Positions 9,591-17,581 of a stretch of 64,000 bases of DNA are shown here, in pieces. This stretch comes from Chitinophaga deserti (GTDB taxonomy: Bacteria; Bacteroidota; Bacteroidia; Chitinophagales; Chitinophagaceae): positions 62,001 through 126,000 of the forward strand of contig NZ_QFFK01000002.1 of the NCBI RefSeq assembly GCF_003149455.1, in the 5' to 3' direction. Below the pieces are notes generated by a model that was given only the letters and a program-made list of their open reading frames with translations, did no database searches and had not been told where the DNA came from. Made by a program: the position numbers and the translations under genes. The stretch's first letter is position 1, and each line of letters begins with the position of its first letter.

Positions 9591-9634
9591 AAAAAATCCT
9601 GTATCCCCAGGGTTTTAAGCCCGGCAATACAGGA
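9591..9634 (-). terminator. Rho-independent terminator of the 9663-10571 gene
   Basis: On the minus strand, TCCTGTAT (9634-9627) and ATACAGGA (9604-9597) form an 8-bp stem with a partly paired loop. Six T follow (9596-9591). It lies 29 bases after the stop of the minus-strand gene and also separates it from the convergent LytTR gene. Confidence 0.75.
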
Positions 9635-9662
9635 AGTGTATGAACGATCAGGATATGGATGA

Positions 9663-10571
9663 TCAGGGCATATTTAACTTAAGGGATATGGCGCCATAAA
9701 AGGTGGTGGTGAACCGGGGATCAACCTTATTCATCCCGCTAAATATCCCTTTCAGAGAGCGTTCACTTTCCTTGAACGACCTTGCCAGTGTGGTGCCCGC
9801 AGTAAGCCCTACCGTCCAGGATTTATTCAGTCTCACTTCAGGGCGCAATCCGGCAGTGATCTGCTGATAACCCAGCAGGATGGATTTTCCGTCTTTTTCC
9901 TTCTCCACCGTCATACCACTGAGCCCCAATACTGCTTTCAGTCCCAGGTTTGGATTAAACTGGTATCCGATGTCTGCGCCTTCGGGCAGGTTTACGTTTA
10001 CTTTGAACTTCGTTCCGGTGGTCCAGCTGAAGTATAAACCCGGCATTACCATGGGCACGCCGAAAGCATTGGACACTACCGGACCGAGGCCAGCTGCGAG
10101 GCGGGGGTTAAATTGCTTCACAAAAATAACACCGCCCTGGAGGAGCACATCATTCCTGTCTATCTGTGTCATATCTGTGTATACACCCACACCGGCCATG
10201 GTATATAACGACCAGTTTTTCTTCATAGGAATAATATGCTTCAGGCCCACCTGGGCATTGAGCATTTCAGTGGGAAAGAGGGGCTTCTCGTAATCGCGGT
10301 TGGTCATTTTGGCGTAGGCACCATCCAGCACCACAAACCATCGGGCAGCCTCATCTGCTTCCCGCTTGCGGAAAGAGAAGGGTATCATCACCGTCAGTTT
10401 CATGCGTTTAAAATCGCTCGTACTGCCGGTTTTGAGACTGTCTTCGGGGCGAACGTAATTAGAGAAGGGAACGTATTCGGCAGTGAGTTCCGCCGCTACT
10501 TTATTCTGTGCATTGGTGATATGGGTTACCAGCATCAGGGCGCCAACGCAGCAACAGGTTTTAAATTTCAT
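9663..10571 (-). CDS. Outer membrane beta-barrel protein, DUF6268-like
   Basis: 302 residues. The signal peptide is MKFKTCCCVGALMLVTHITNAQ. The rest consists of amphipathic strands (KLTVMIPFSFRKRE, WFVVLDGAYAKM, LNAQVGLKHIIPMKKNWSLYTMAGVGVYTD, MPGLYFSWTTGTKFKVNVNLP) ending in AISLKLNMP. The layout resembles DUF6268-type putative barrels, but that assignment is from pattern memory. The function is unknown. It is a single gene with its own terminator. Confidence 0.65.
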   Translation of the reverse strand: MKFKTCCCVGALMLVTHITNAQNKVAAELTAEYVPFSNYVRPEDSLKTGSTSDFKRMKLTVMIPFSFRKREADEAARWFVVLDGAYAKMTNRDYEKPLFPTEMLNAQVGLKHIIPMKKNWSLYTMAGVGVYTDMTQIDRNDVLLQGGVIFVKQFNPRLAAGLGPVVSNAFGVPMVMPGLYFSWTTGTKFKVNVNLPEGADIGYQFNPNLGLKAVLGLSGMTVEKEKDGKSILLGYQQITAGLRPEVRLNKSWTVGLTAGTTLARSFKESERSLKGIFSGMNKVDPRFTTTFYGAISLKLNMP

Positions 10572-10709
10572 CAGACTTAGTATTTAAACGCAAAGGGAGC
10601 CTATTGCGATGGCGCCGGGAAATCCTTTTGACCATCTGTCGGTTTGGACGGATTACCTGCGGGTATAGCCGGACAACTTTTCCCTAATTGTTTAAATCCT
10701 AAGCCTGCT

Positions 10710-10742
10710 TTTAAACACAAGTGCCTCCAACCCGGAGGCACT
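10710..10742 (-). terminator. Rho-independent terminator of the GDSL hydrolase gene
   Basis: A perfect 9-bp stem AGTGCCTCC/GGAGGCACT (10720-10728 and 10734-10742) with a 5-base loop, followed on the minus strand by TGTGTTTAAAAG. It begins 5 bases after the stop codon. Confidence 0.75.
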
Positions 10743-10747
10743 ACCAG

Positions 10748-11584
10748 TTAATACCGTTTCATCACTTTCACCAGCATCTTTGTGATGGCCTTGTATCCTT
10801 CGTCGGAAGGGTGAAGGCCGTCGTACGTCATCCAGATAGCCTCCGGGGGATAAGGGTAAGCGTCGTTAGCGGGGTTCCATGGTTTATCACGATAGGCAGG
10901 CCATGTTAGCTTTTGGGTTGCTCCTGTAGTGGAATCTTTCAGCAGTTTAAAGTGAACCATATTCTTCAGGTTGATGCCGCTATTATGATACAGATCTATC
11001 AGTTCGAACTTTTCATGCCTCGCAATTGAATCTATTACACGTACGATAGCCTCCAGCATCTGCCCGTTTTTATTAGGTCTGTAAGAACCCCAGGCATTGT
11101 TATGGGAATTATTCAGATAAACGAAATCCCCCCGCTGCAAAGGCGTCATCAGGATAAAACGGGCATTGGGATTGAGGTGCTTCAGTTTATCGATGATAAT
11201 CCGGAATGAACCACTTACGGTTGCATTTCCGGATGCAGATAAATAATCCTTCATAGTACCCGGCTCCCGGCCCTGCCACCAATCGTTCGTACCCAGAAAC
11301 ACAGAGTAAATATCTGCCTTAGTGATGTTCAGCTGATCGAATTTATCTGCTATTCCCCCGGCCGTCCAGCCATTGTGGCCCTGATTGATGTACGTAATGT
11401 GCGGGAGGCGCTCCGTCACCATGGTCAGGTACCCTTTCGTGATGCGGTTCCCCGTTTCATTTGGGTGATCGTTGAGGTACGTAATCGAATCCCCTATGGC
11501 CACCCAGGTTAAGCGTGGTGGGAGGAAGGAGGTGCAGCTAAGGGATATGATTGCGAGAAGGATCGCTTTAGTGATAGCATTCAT
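10748..11584 (-). CDS. SGNH/GDSL-family hydrolase, secreted lipoprotein
   Basis: 278 residues. The N-terminus (ILLAIISLSC) fits a lipoprotein signal peptide. SGNH blocks are in order: block I TWVAIGDSITYLND (catalytic Ser), block II glycine in HNGWTAGG, block III FLGTNDWWQG (Gly/Asn oxyanion), and block V YDGLHPSDEGY with the catalytic Asp/His pair. Such enzymes cleave esters, often acetyl groups on carbohydrates, here probably in the periplasm or at the surface. The substrate is unknown. It is a single gene with its own terminator, next to the AT-rich nuclease gene. Confidence 0.87.
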   Translation of the reverse strand: MNAITKAILLAIISLSCTSFLPPRLTWVAIGDSITYLNDHPNETGNRITKGYLTMVTERLPHITYINQGHNGWTAGGIADKFDQLNITKADIYSVFLGTNDWWQGREPGTMKDYLSASGNATVSGSFRIIIDKLKHLNPNARFILMTPLQRGDFVYLNNSHNNAWGSYRPNKNGQMLEAIVRVIDSIARHEKFELIDLYHNSGINLKNMVHFKLLKDSTTGATQKLTWPAYRDKPWNPANDAYPYPPEAIWMTYDGLHPSDEGYKAITKMLVKVMKRY

Positions 11585-11614
11585 AGTTTCAATAAATTGA
11601 AAACAACTAATTAA

Positions 11615-12817
11615 TTATACTACTTCTATATTATCAAATATAGGTAGTTCATTTTCCCAATGATAACGAAGTACTTGAATGTTAATAGATTTCAAAAATT
11701 CATCTAATTTAGGTGTAACATTCATTTTACTTACTAATATCAAAGTAACACGCCCCTTTGCATCCTTATATCCTGCACTATAAAACAACAACTGGCCTAT
11801 CGCCGTAAATAGACTTTGTGTACTATTGGGTGTTTTAACCTCAATCAATCGAATTGTTCCTGTTACCGGATCTGTTACTATTAGATCTCTCCATTTATCA
11901 TTGGAAACAACATATCCCTTTCCTTTAAAATAATCATGCAATGCCCGTACGACTCTTCCGTGTGTTCTATTGACTGTTCTTTCGTTTGCTATGGCATTGA
12001 AAGAGTATGTCCCTGAAAATTCATCTGTAAAACTAGCTTGTATAGGCACAGATAAAATATTTGATATTTCACGGTAAAATCGTTCACCCCCAGTTGCTAC
12101 TTCAACGTTAAATTCAATCCCTGTATCTTGAAATTCATTTGCTGCATTTTCGATATCCATAATATGCTTGCCAATCCAATTTTTCAATTCGCTATAAGCT
12201 CCTATAACATTTCGTAAATCGTTCATTAATTCATCATCTCCAGGCAAATCACTACGGTCATATTGCTTACTAATAATTGTTCCTAATTCATATTTATCCC
12301 CCCACTTATTAGTACCATCTAGCTTAATCCGTGTGGTTAAAAAATCTGCTTTAGATCGTAAGTTTTTTTGGGCATACTCCGTCGTTTCCCGGATTCTTAC
12401 TTTACCTTCTTTTACTTTGAACTTTGTATTGTAAGGCGTCCAACTTTGCACTAATGTCAAATAGACCTTTTTCATGTTGGCATCAAACAAATATGCTACA
12501 TAATATCCATCACTTGGAGAATCTGTTATGTCCAAATCAAAGATGCATACATGCGGTGTTTCCGTTATATTACCTTGCCCAATTGAACCAGATACCTTAT
12601 ACCTTTTTGAATCTAGGTGAATACTCTTCCGTATTTCTTGCGGCAGGTCAACGGTCATTAAATTGTATATAGATAGGTCACTAATCTTGCGATTCGAATT
12701 GCTTGGGCTATAATACGCCTCTTTTTCACTTAAATACCTTTGGAAGATCGTTTCAATAATTTCTCGTAACATGGGATATTGGGATGGGTTATCGCAAATT
12801 AACGGTTTATATACCAT
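11615..12817 (-). CDS. Probable Type IV-like restriction nuclease: MrcB_N-like domain plus PD-(D/E)XK
   Basis: 400 residues from ATG 12815-12817 (an ATG at 12832 adds five). The N-terminal half resembles the MrcB_N (DUF3578) domain of McrB-type proteins: SGSIGQGNITETPHVCIFDLDITDSPSDGYYVAYLFDANMKKVYLTLVQ, broken by a variable insert after about residue 125. The C-terminal 110 residues fit a PD-(D/E)XK nuclease. A helix HGRVVRALHDYF is followed by D316 in RDLIVTD, then E331-V-K333 in LIEVK, then IGQLLFY. The N-domain reads modified bases in relatives. There is no McrB GTPase nearby. The gene is clearly AT-rich (19 G+C in the 60 bases from 12001) against about 47% in the next gene, which suggests recent transfer. 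Confidence 0.6.
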   Translation of the reverse strand: MVYKPLICDNPSQYPMLREIIETIFQRYLSEKEAYYSPSNSNRKISDLSIYNLMTVDLPQEIRKSIHLDSKRYKVSGSIGQGNITETPHVCIFDLDITDSPSDGYYVAYLFDANMKKVYLTLVQSWTPYNTKFKVKEGKVRIRETTEYAQKNLRSKADFLTTRIKLDGTNKWGDKYELGTIISKQYDRSDLPGDDELMNDLRNVIGAYSELKNWIGKHIMDIENAANEFQDTGIEFNVEVATGGERFYREISNILSVPIQASFTDEFSGTYSFNAIANERTVNRTHGRVVRALHDYFKGKGYVVSNDKWRDLIVTDPVTGTIRLIEVKTPNSTQSLFTAIGQLLFYSAGYKDAKGRVTLILVSKMNVTPKLDEFLKSINIQVLRYHWENELPIFDNIEVV

Positions 12818-12840
12818 TTTGAGAACCCCCATCCCCCTGA

Positions 12841-12873
12841 AACCAAAATCGGCCGCAGAAACCTGCGGCCGAT
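12841..12873 (-). terminator. Rho-independent terminator of the lipoprotein operon
   Basis: ATCGGCCGCAG/CTGCGGCCGAT (12848-12858 and 12863-12873) is a perfect 11-bp, very GC-rich stem with a 4-base loop. On the minus strand it is followed by TTTGGTTTC. It ends the operon whose last gene stops at 12906, and it isolates the AT-rich nuclease gene. Confidence 0.82.
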
Positions 12874-12905
12874 GAATCCAAGACTAAACTCAAAGTATAC
12901 GAAGA

Positions 12906-13610
12906 CTAAATCGCCTGGTACACGAAGTTGTAATACGGGAAGGTTCCGCCCGTAATGCCATTCAGGTAAATGGAAGTGATCTGCACTTTCCACAGCGTAG
13001 TGCCTACTTTCACGATCAGCGTTCTCCCGGCTACAGGGGTAACGGTATGGCCTGCGCTCCAGTTGTAGGTGTACCAGCCTTTGCCGTTTGCATAAGCAGA
13101 TACACCCGGAGGCACGCCCGTTCCGGTAACGTTGTTCATACCAATCACATTGCTGCCTGCAGGAGATGCACCGGGTAATGTACCCAATGCCCAGTCGGAG
13201 GAAACTACGGATGCAAAGGCCTTGTCGATGAACTTGATGGAATCACGGGGAATGATGTCTCCGGTAGCAATACCGGTGAACTTCACTTCCTGTGTGGCCG
13301 GACTTCCGGCTTCATTCACTGAAAAGCGCCAGTAGAAATTACCATCAGCAGGCTGACCGGGGCCAGTGCTGTAGGCCTGCTTGAAATTGGTAACGGTGTA
13401 CAGCGCACCACTGCGTGCAATAGTCCCCGAGGTAACACCCGGACCGGTAATCGCCTGGCTGGTACCATCGGGGATTACTACAGAGGCGCCGGCTCTTCCG
13501 GCAGCAATACGGCCGGCTTCGGGAGTTACCACATCACTGTTCTTGGAACAGGAAGCCAATAAAAGGGCTACAGCAAGGATACCACCTGCAGGACGAAGGG
13601 TTTTCTTCAT
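12906..13610 (-). CDS. HmuY-like lipoprotein (third copy)
   Basis: 234 residues from ATG 13608-13610. The signal peptide ends in lipobox ALLLASC. The C-terminal third lines up with the two HmuY-like proteins upstream: GKGWYTYNWSAGHTVTPVAGRT matches GYGWFFYSLSNHICVPIKNRT, and TTLWKVQITSIYL...YYNFVYQ matches the GKYAKLALLNIYK...YLTFKYFVQ block. HmuY proteins bind heme at the surface and hand it to a TonB-dependent receptor. A His is kept in the same place in all three copies. This copy is more diverged, so the heme role is inferred. It is the last gene of the operon, 61 bases after the previous stop. Confidence 0.65.
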   Translation of the reverse strand: MKKTLRPAGGILAVALLLASCSKNSDVVTPEAGRIAAGRAGASVVIPDGTSQAITGPGVTSGTIARSGALYTVTNFKQAYSTGPGQPADGNFYWRFSVNEAGSPATQEVKFTGIATGDIIPRDSIKFIDKAFASVVSSDWALGTLPGASPAGSNVIGMNNVTGTGVPPGVSAYANGKGWYTYNWSAGHTVTPVAGRTLIVKVGTTLWKVQITSIYLNGITGGTFPYYNFVYQAI

Positions 13611-13671
13611 GGAAATCATAGTTAATAAACGGGTTGAGGGTGAAACAATATTAATCGGGTTTCTAAAAAAC

Positions 13672-14679
13672 TTAAGGCGTTACACTAAATGCTATGTATC
13701 CGGGGATCTCAACAAAGTTCTTCGGCTCCGTTTTCCAGTTCCACCAGCCAATGAAATTGGTGATGCGCAGGCGAATGCCTATGGCATTTGGCCCCCAGTC
13801 TCCAAACTGGTAAGTTCCTGCCGGGAAGTTGGCCGGGATACGATAGGTGGCCGATGTAGTTGTGAAACTCACCAGCGGAAGAGGCATGATCTCCTTCTCA
13901 TTATAGTTTTCATCGTAGGTGTAAGCGATCGCGTCTTTCAGGTCAAAATACTTCTGGCCGGCGAAAGTGATTGTTTCACCACGCTTTACTGTAACCGGGG
14001 CTTCCAGCGAAGCCGGTATGGGCTTTTCTGATGCGGGATACAAAACTCCGAACACATAATTTTCAGTAGTGTGGGTGAGCGTACCACTGGAGATCCTTAC
14101 CCGGTAACCGCCAATCTTTACACCGGTGGCTGGCACCTTTACCCGCATGGACAGGGTACCATCGTGCTGCGTAAAGAATTCGATATTCATCTGTGTAGCG
14201 TTACCGGCTGTATCTACCAGGTAAAACTTAGTGGCAGTGGCATCCCGGTCGAAATAGCGCATGGCCGATCCGTTGTCGATAACCGCTTCTCCACCCAGTG
14301 GAGCAATATATGAGGCCCCTTCATAAATCTGAATCGGCGGCTGGCTGATCACAACTTTCAGATAGAACTTCTTCTCCTTTCCATTCTGGGCTTTTACCGT
14401 GTACGCTGTGCCGGTTTTAAATGCCACGGAAGCGCCGGATGCCGGTGATATAGCGGCTCCCTCAGATACTTCGATCTGAGGCTGGATGGTAGATGGTTGC
14501 GCCAGGTAAGATGGCCAGTAAACCAGGATACTGTCTCCCGACATGGCGGCCGATACTGTTGAGCCTCCGGCTTCTATTGTAAAATTGGCAATGCGGTTAT
14601 ATGGCGATGGTTCCTGCTCCGTTTCTTTTTTACAGGCAACGGCCAGCAGGGATATAGCGATGACAGGTACGAGTTTCAT
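13672..14679 (-). CDS. Surface lipoprotein with Ig-like N-terminal domain, DUF5018-like
   Basis: 335 residues. Signal peptide with lipobox LLAVAC. Residues about 28-110 form a beta-rich domain sharing a pattern with the next gene upstream: RIANFTIEAGG, ILVYWPSY, ISPASGASV, YTVKAQNGKEKKFYLKVVI. The remaining 220 residues are beta-rich with Ig/TIG-like stretches (VTVKRGETITFAGQKYFDL). It is probably surface-exposed. The start codon overlaps the stop of the upstream paralogue (TAATG), so translation is coupled. In this operon it may help binding or handover of the same ligand as the HmuY proteins, but no function is known. Confidence 0.6.
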   Translation of the reverse strand: MKLVPVIAISLLAVACKKETEQEPSPYNRIANFTIEAGGSTVSAAMSGDSILVYWPSYLAQPSTIQPQIEVSEGAAISPASGASVAFKTGTAYTVKAQNGKEKKFYLKVVISQPPIQIYEGASYIAPLGGEAVIDNGSAMRYFDRDATATKFYLVDTAGNATQMNIEFFTQHDGTLSMRVKVPATGVKIGGYRVRISSGTLTHTTENYVFGVLYPASEKPIPASLEAPVTVKRGETITFAGQKYFDLKDAIAYTYDENYNEKEIMPLPLVSFTTTSATYRIPANFPAGTYQFGDWGPNAIGIRLRITNFIGWWNWKTEPKNFVEIPGYIAFSVTP

Positions 14680-15410
14680 TATTGCAGTTTGTTAATTCGG
14701 ATGGGGAATTGCAGTGTTTTCACGCGGCCATAACAGTACACACGCAACCGGTAAAGGCCGGTGGCTGGAAGCGCCTGTACCAGCGGTGAATACGGTTCCT
14801 GGTACTTCTCGCAGTGCAGGGTAATACGGGTAATATCTCCCAGATTGGTGATGCCCAGCATAAAGGGAGGCAGCTCTTTACCGTCTGCATCCACCGGAAC
14901 TACCCGCATCAGGTCGTTATTCTCCAAAAAGCCGCTCCCCTGAATAGTTACCGAAAAGCTGGAGTATTGCTCTTTCATGTTGATGGAAAATGCTTTGATA
15001 TCATCAGGCGAGCTCACTTCTTTAAGCACCAGCTCGGGCTGGAGCACTTTCAGCTGAAGTTTATACTCACGCCTGCTGCCGTCTGCCCCGGTAACGGTAT
15101 AGGTTGTTTTACGCTCGGTGCGCAGGGCTTCGAATACGTTTTCTATCAAAGTGCCCGAGGCGGGAGATATAGTAGCCCCTGCCGGCAGTGCGATAGCAGG
15201 CTCCAGGATGCTCAGCTGCTTGTAAAAAGGCCAATACACGGTGATGGTATTCTCCTTATCCGAGATGGCTGCCTCCAGTGGCTCGCCCTGCACGTTAACG
15301 ATGCGGAACGACTCTATCCGGTTGCCAGGCTCCGCCTTAGGAGCAATCGTCTCTGTTTTTGTGCAGGCAAACAGCCCGCAGCTCAGTAGGATGCTGTAGA
15401 AATATTTCAT
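14679..15410 (-). CDS. Surface lipoprotein with Ig-like N-terminal domain, paralogue of the next gene
   Basis: 243 residues. Lipobox GLFAC. The N-terminal domain repeats the plan of the downstream gene: RIESFRIVNVQG, ITVYWPFYK, ISPASGTLI, YTVTGADGSRREYKLQLKV. A second beta domain follows (SFSVTIQGSGFLENNDLMRVVPVD, then YRLRVYCYGRVKTLQFPIRI). It starts inside the stop of the HmuY-like gene (4-base ATGA overlap) and overlaps the next gene by one base. The two are tandem duplicates that have diverged strongly. The function is unknown and the location is very likely the outer surface. Confidence 0.6.
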   Translation of the reverse strand: MKYFYSILLSCGLFACTKTETIAPKAEPGNRIESFRIVNVQGEPLEAAISDKENTITVYWPFYKQLSILEPAIALPAGATISPASGTLIENVFEALRTERKTTYTVTGADGSRREYKLQLKVLQPELVLKEVSSPDDIKAFSINMKEQYSSFSVTIQGSGFLENNDLMRVVPVDADGKELPPFMLGITNLGDITRITLHCEKYQEPYSPLVQALPATGLYRLRVYCYGRVKTLQFPIRINKLQ

Positions 15411-16177
15411 GGAATGTTGAGGTTTACAGAACCATCCATCTGGATGGAATAACGGAATGTGATATAACCAGGCTTGTTGGTACGGTTCGGGTTAGCCGGA
15501 CTGTCTTTATAAATACTTTCCATCATCAATTTGGCATAACGGCCTTTATGTGTTTTTACGATCATGACACGCGGCATGGTATATACTACGTGCGACTTCT
15601 GAGGATCGCCCGGGAAAAGGCGCCCGTAAAAATCATAATAACCCCAACCGTCGAAGCCGCCAAGGAAATGATCCAGACCAATATCGCGGGTAACGAACTT
15701 CAGGCCTGCCGGTACCTGTGTAACTTTAGCATATGCTTCGTTCCAGAGCGCAGCAGGCACGGGAATCTGTGTAGGCCTGAAATTGGTGGTATCATAATAC
15801 TGCACGTCGAACTTACGGTCTACTATCACCGCGATCTCCGCTTTGCCCGGGCCACCATAACCGGGTGAACCTTGAGCAGCACCGTTATTGGGATAAATAC
15901 TGCTGTTGTAGATACCGTAGAACACGATATCCCAGTTGCCCGTTTGCCTTTGCGAAGCGGGCACCACCTTATTCTCTTCCAGACTGTAATAGAGCGAAAC
16001 GGCATCACCTGCTGAAGTGGCGCTGGTATCAGCCACGAGGTTCACTACGCGGTAGGTGCCTGTTTTCACGGTATTCCCTCCGCCGCCTGCAGGCTCATCG
16101 GGCTTAACAGGCGCATCATCTTTCGAACATGCCATCAGAAAGGCCAGCGCCAGGATACTTGTAAGTTTTATTTTCAT
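15407..16177 (-). CDS. HmuY-family heme-binding-like lipoprotein
   Basis: 256 residues. Signal peptide with lipobox AFLMAC. The family pattern is visible. Residues about 85-120 are NWDIVFYGIYNSSIY and the glycine-rich GSPGYGGPGKAEIAVI. Later come GGFDGWGYYDF, SHVVYTMPRVMIVKTHKGRYAKL, and the closing YITFRYSIQMDGS. HmuY of Porphyromonas gingivalis grips heme released from host or environmental hemoproteins. The heme ligands there are two His; here a His is kept in the SHVVY segment, and the second ligand cannot be assigned by eye. It lies 8 bases after a second HmuY-like gene. Confidence 0.8.
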   Translation of the reverse strand: MKIKLTSILALAFLMACSKDDAPVKPDEPAGGGGNTVKTGTYRVVNLVADTSATSAGDAVSLYYSLEENKVVPASQRQTGNWDIVFYGIYNSSIYPNNGAAQGSPGYGGPGKAEIAVIVDRKFDVQYYDTTNFRPTQIPVPAALWNEAYAKVTQVPAGLKFVTRDIGLDHFLGGFDGWGYYDFYGRLFPGDPQKSHVVYTMPRVMIVKTHKGRYAKLMMESIYKDSPANPNRTNKPGYITFRYSIQMDGSVNLNIP

Positions 16178-16185
16178 GGTTTTCG

Positions 16186-16878
16186 TCAGTTGGATGTGTT
16201 TAACCGGCGGCTGCCGTCGGTTTGCACGAAGTATTTGAAAGTGAGGTATGGTGCAGGCCAGAAAAGGTCCGTTACCACAGGAGGATTGCCTTTGTAAATA
16301 TTCAGCAGGGCCAGCTTGGCGTATTTGCCTTCGGCCGTGCGTAATACGAACGTGCGGTTTTTAATCGGCACGCAAATATGGTTGCTGAGGGAATAGAAAA
16401 ACCAGCCGTAGCCATTCCCGCTATCCCAGCCCACGCCATGCACCCCTTTGTTCTCAAAGTCTTCGTCTGAAGGCGCTTCAGTAACCTGGTCGTATGGCTT
16501 CTCAATGATGATCATGGCGCCTTTACCCGGCCCGCCTGCGCCGGGGGTACCGGTATAGGTACCGTTATTCACCACCACGTAGGAGTTATATTCCTGTGTA
16601 AAGGCGATGTCCCAATCTGTGTTTTTGAGATATTGCAGCGAGTCGGCTTTAGTTTTGATGAGGCGCGACTGTTTAGTGGAAAAGCTGAATGTGAGCGAGT
16701 AAAAGGGGCGCTTCTCTTTGCCTTCGCCGGCATCGTCGCCTACGGAAGCGCCCGTGTCTGCCTGGAGGTCAGAGATGGTGGTACTGGGAGGTCCCGTGAG
16801 TGTGGGCTTCTCATCCCCGTCTTTTGAGCAGGAAGCAAGCAATGCGCTTGCCGCAAGGATCCATATTCGTAATTTCAT
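16186..16878 (-). CDS. HmuY-family heme-binding-like lipoprotein, first gene of operon
   Basis: 230 residues. Lipobox ALLASC. It shares with the next gene the blocks DWDIAFTQEYNSYVVV, GTPGAGGPGKGAMIII, GNGYGWFFYSLSNHICVPIKNRT, EGKYAKLALLNIYK and YLTFKYFVQTDGS. It is a probable surface heme-binding lipoprotein, first in a five-gene lipoprotein operon running to 12906. The operon is divergent from an IsdG-type heme monooxygenase, with a 174-base shared control region (16879-17052). No Fur-like box was recognised there. Confidence 0.8.
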   Translation of the reverse strand: MKLRIWILAASALLASCSKDGDEKPTLTGPPSTTISDLQADTGASVGDDAGEGKEKRPFYSLTFSFSTKQSRLIKTKADSLQYLKNTDWDIAFTQEYNSYVVVNNGTYTGTPGAGGPGKGAMIIIEKPYDQVTEAPSDEDFENKGVHGVGWDSGNGYGWFFYSLSNHICVPIKNRTFVLRTAEGKYAKLALLNIYKGNPPVVTDLFWPAPYLTFKYFVQTDGSRRLNTSN

Positions 16879-17052
16879 TGCTGGCTGTGGTTAGGATGCA
16901 AAATTGAGTGCATCTGCTGACCACTTCCGGAAAAAGACCAACCTATTCAGGAAAAGGGAGAAAGTTCCGTTTCGGGTAAGCGAATTTCCGGCAATGAGCT
17001 ATGACAATCCGATGACATGACTATCTTTAGTTCGACAAAAACAAACAAAGCC

Positions 17053-17382
17053 ATGACAAATCACTATGTTGCCATTAACTACATCCAATGCAATGAAGAC
17101 TTCCGCGACCGTTTCGAACAGATGTTCGCAACCCGCGCCCATGCTATTGATACAATGCCCGGATTCGTGAACATGCATGTGCTCCGTCCTGAAAAGGCGG
17201 GCGATGCATATCTTATCGTCAGCTATTGGGAAACAGAACAGTCGTTTAAAGACTGGATGAAATCGCCTGCCTTCACCGCAGGTCATCAGCGCGGGTTTGC
17301 CGAGCTGGCTAAAGCCAAAGAAGAAGGCCGCCCTGCACCCATGTCCAGCGATTTCAAGATCTACCGCATTATCAGCGAATAA
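17053..17382 (+). CDS. IsdG-type heme-degrading monooxygenase (ABM fold)
   Basis: 109 residues from ATG 17053; an earlier in-frame start gives a non-family extension. It is a single ferredoxin-like ABM domain. The pattern matches IsdG/IsdI: N9 near the start, TMPGF at 34-38, then W68 and H78 in FKDWMKSPAFTAGH, the spacing of the N/W/H catalytic triad of staphylococcal IsdG. Such enzymes open the heme ring in the cytoplasm and release iron. Its place between HmuY-like lipoproteins and a TonB-dependent receptor supports a heme role. The alternative is a generic quinol monooxygenase of the same fold, but the full triad argues against that. Confidence 0.82.
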   Translation: MTNHYVAINYIQCNEDFRDRFEQMFATRAHAIDTMPGFVNMHVLRPEKAGDAYLIVSYWETEQSFKDWMKSPAFTAGHQRGFAELAKAKEEGRPAPMSSDFKIYRIISE

Positions 17383-17505
17383 ATGAAAGCGCCCAACAAA
17401 GCAGCCATCCTGAAATGGCTGAAGAGACTTGGCTTCTGGGGATTCGTTTTCTTCCTCGTAAAAGGCCTGGTTTGGCTCGCCATCTTCTACTGGCTGGCCA
17501 CCTAG
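17383..17505 (+). CDS. 40-residue membrane peptide coupled to the heme monooxygenase
   Basis: ATG 17383-17385 follows the monooxygenase stop (TAA 17380-17382) with no gap. The peptide starts MKAPNKAAILKWLKRLG and is basic. Then comes one transmembrane helix of about 20 residues rich in F, L, V and W, ending ...WLAT and TAG. The zero spacing implies co-translation with the monooxygenase. It would be an inner-membrane protein with the basic end inside. No family is recognised. It could anchor or assist heme handling, which is only inference from position. Confidence 0.6.
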   Translation: MKAPNKAAILKWLKRLGFWGFVFFLVKGLVWLAIFYWLAT

Positions 17506-17529
17506 CCCTGGTACGTATATGGATGCCAA

Positions 17530-17577
17530 AAATGCCGCGGTGCGGGAAATCTGACCATTTCCTGTACTGCGGCATTT
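17530..17577. terminator. Bidirectional terminator between convergent genes
   Basis: AAATGCCGC (17530-17538) and GCGGCATTT (17569-17577) form the outer stem. GGAAAT and ATTTCC pair inside, around the loop CTGACC. It sits between the plus-strand membrane peptide and the minus-strand AraC gene (stop at 17582), with A and T runs on both sides. Confidence 0.7.
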
Positions 17578-17581
17578 CTGT

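Noticed and set aside
11615-12817. Integrated phage or insertion sequence around the AT-rich nuclease gene
   Set aside because: No integrase, transposase, terminal repeats or target duplication are visible. The gene fits neatly between two terminators.
16879-17052. Fur-type iron box between the HmuY operon and the heme monooxygenase
   Set aside because: I searched by eye and saw no convincing 19-bp inverted repeat, so none is annotated.
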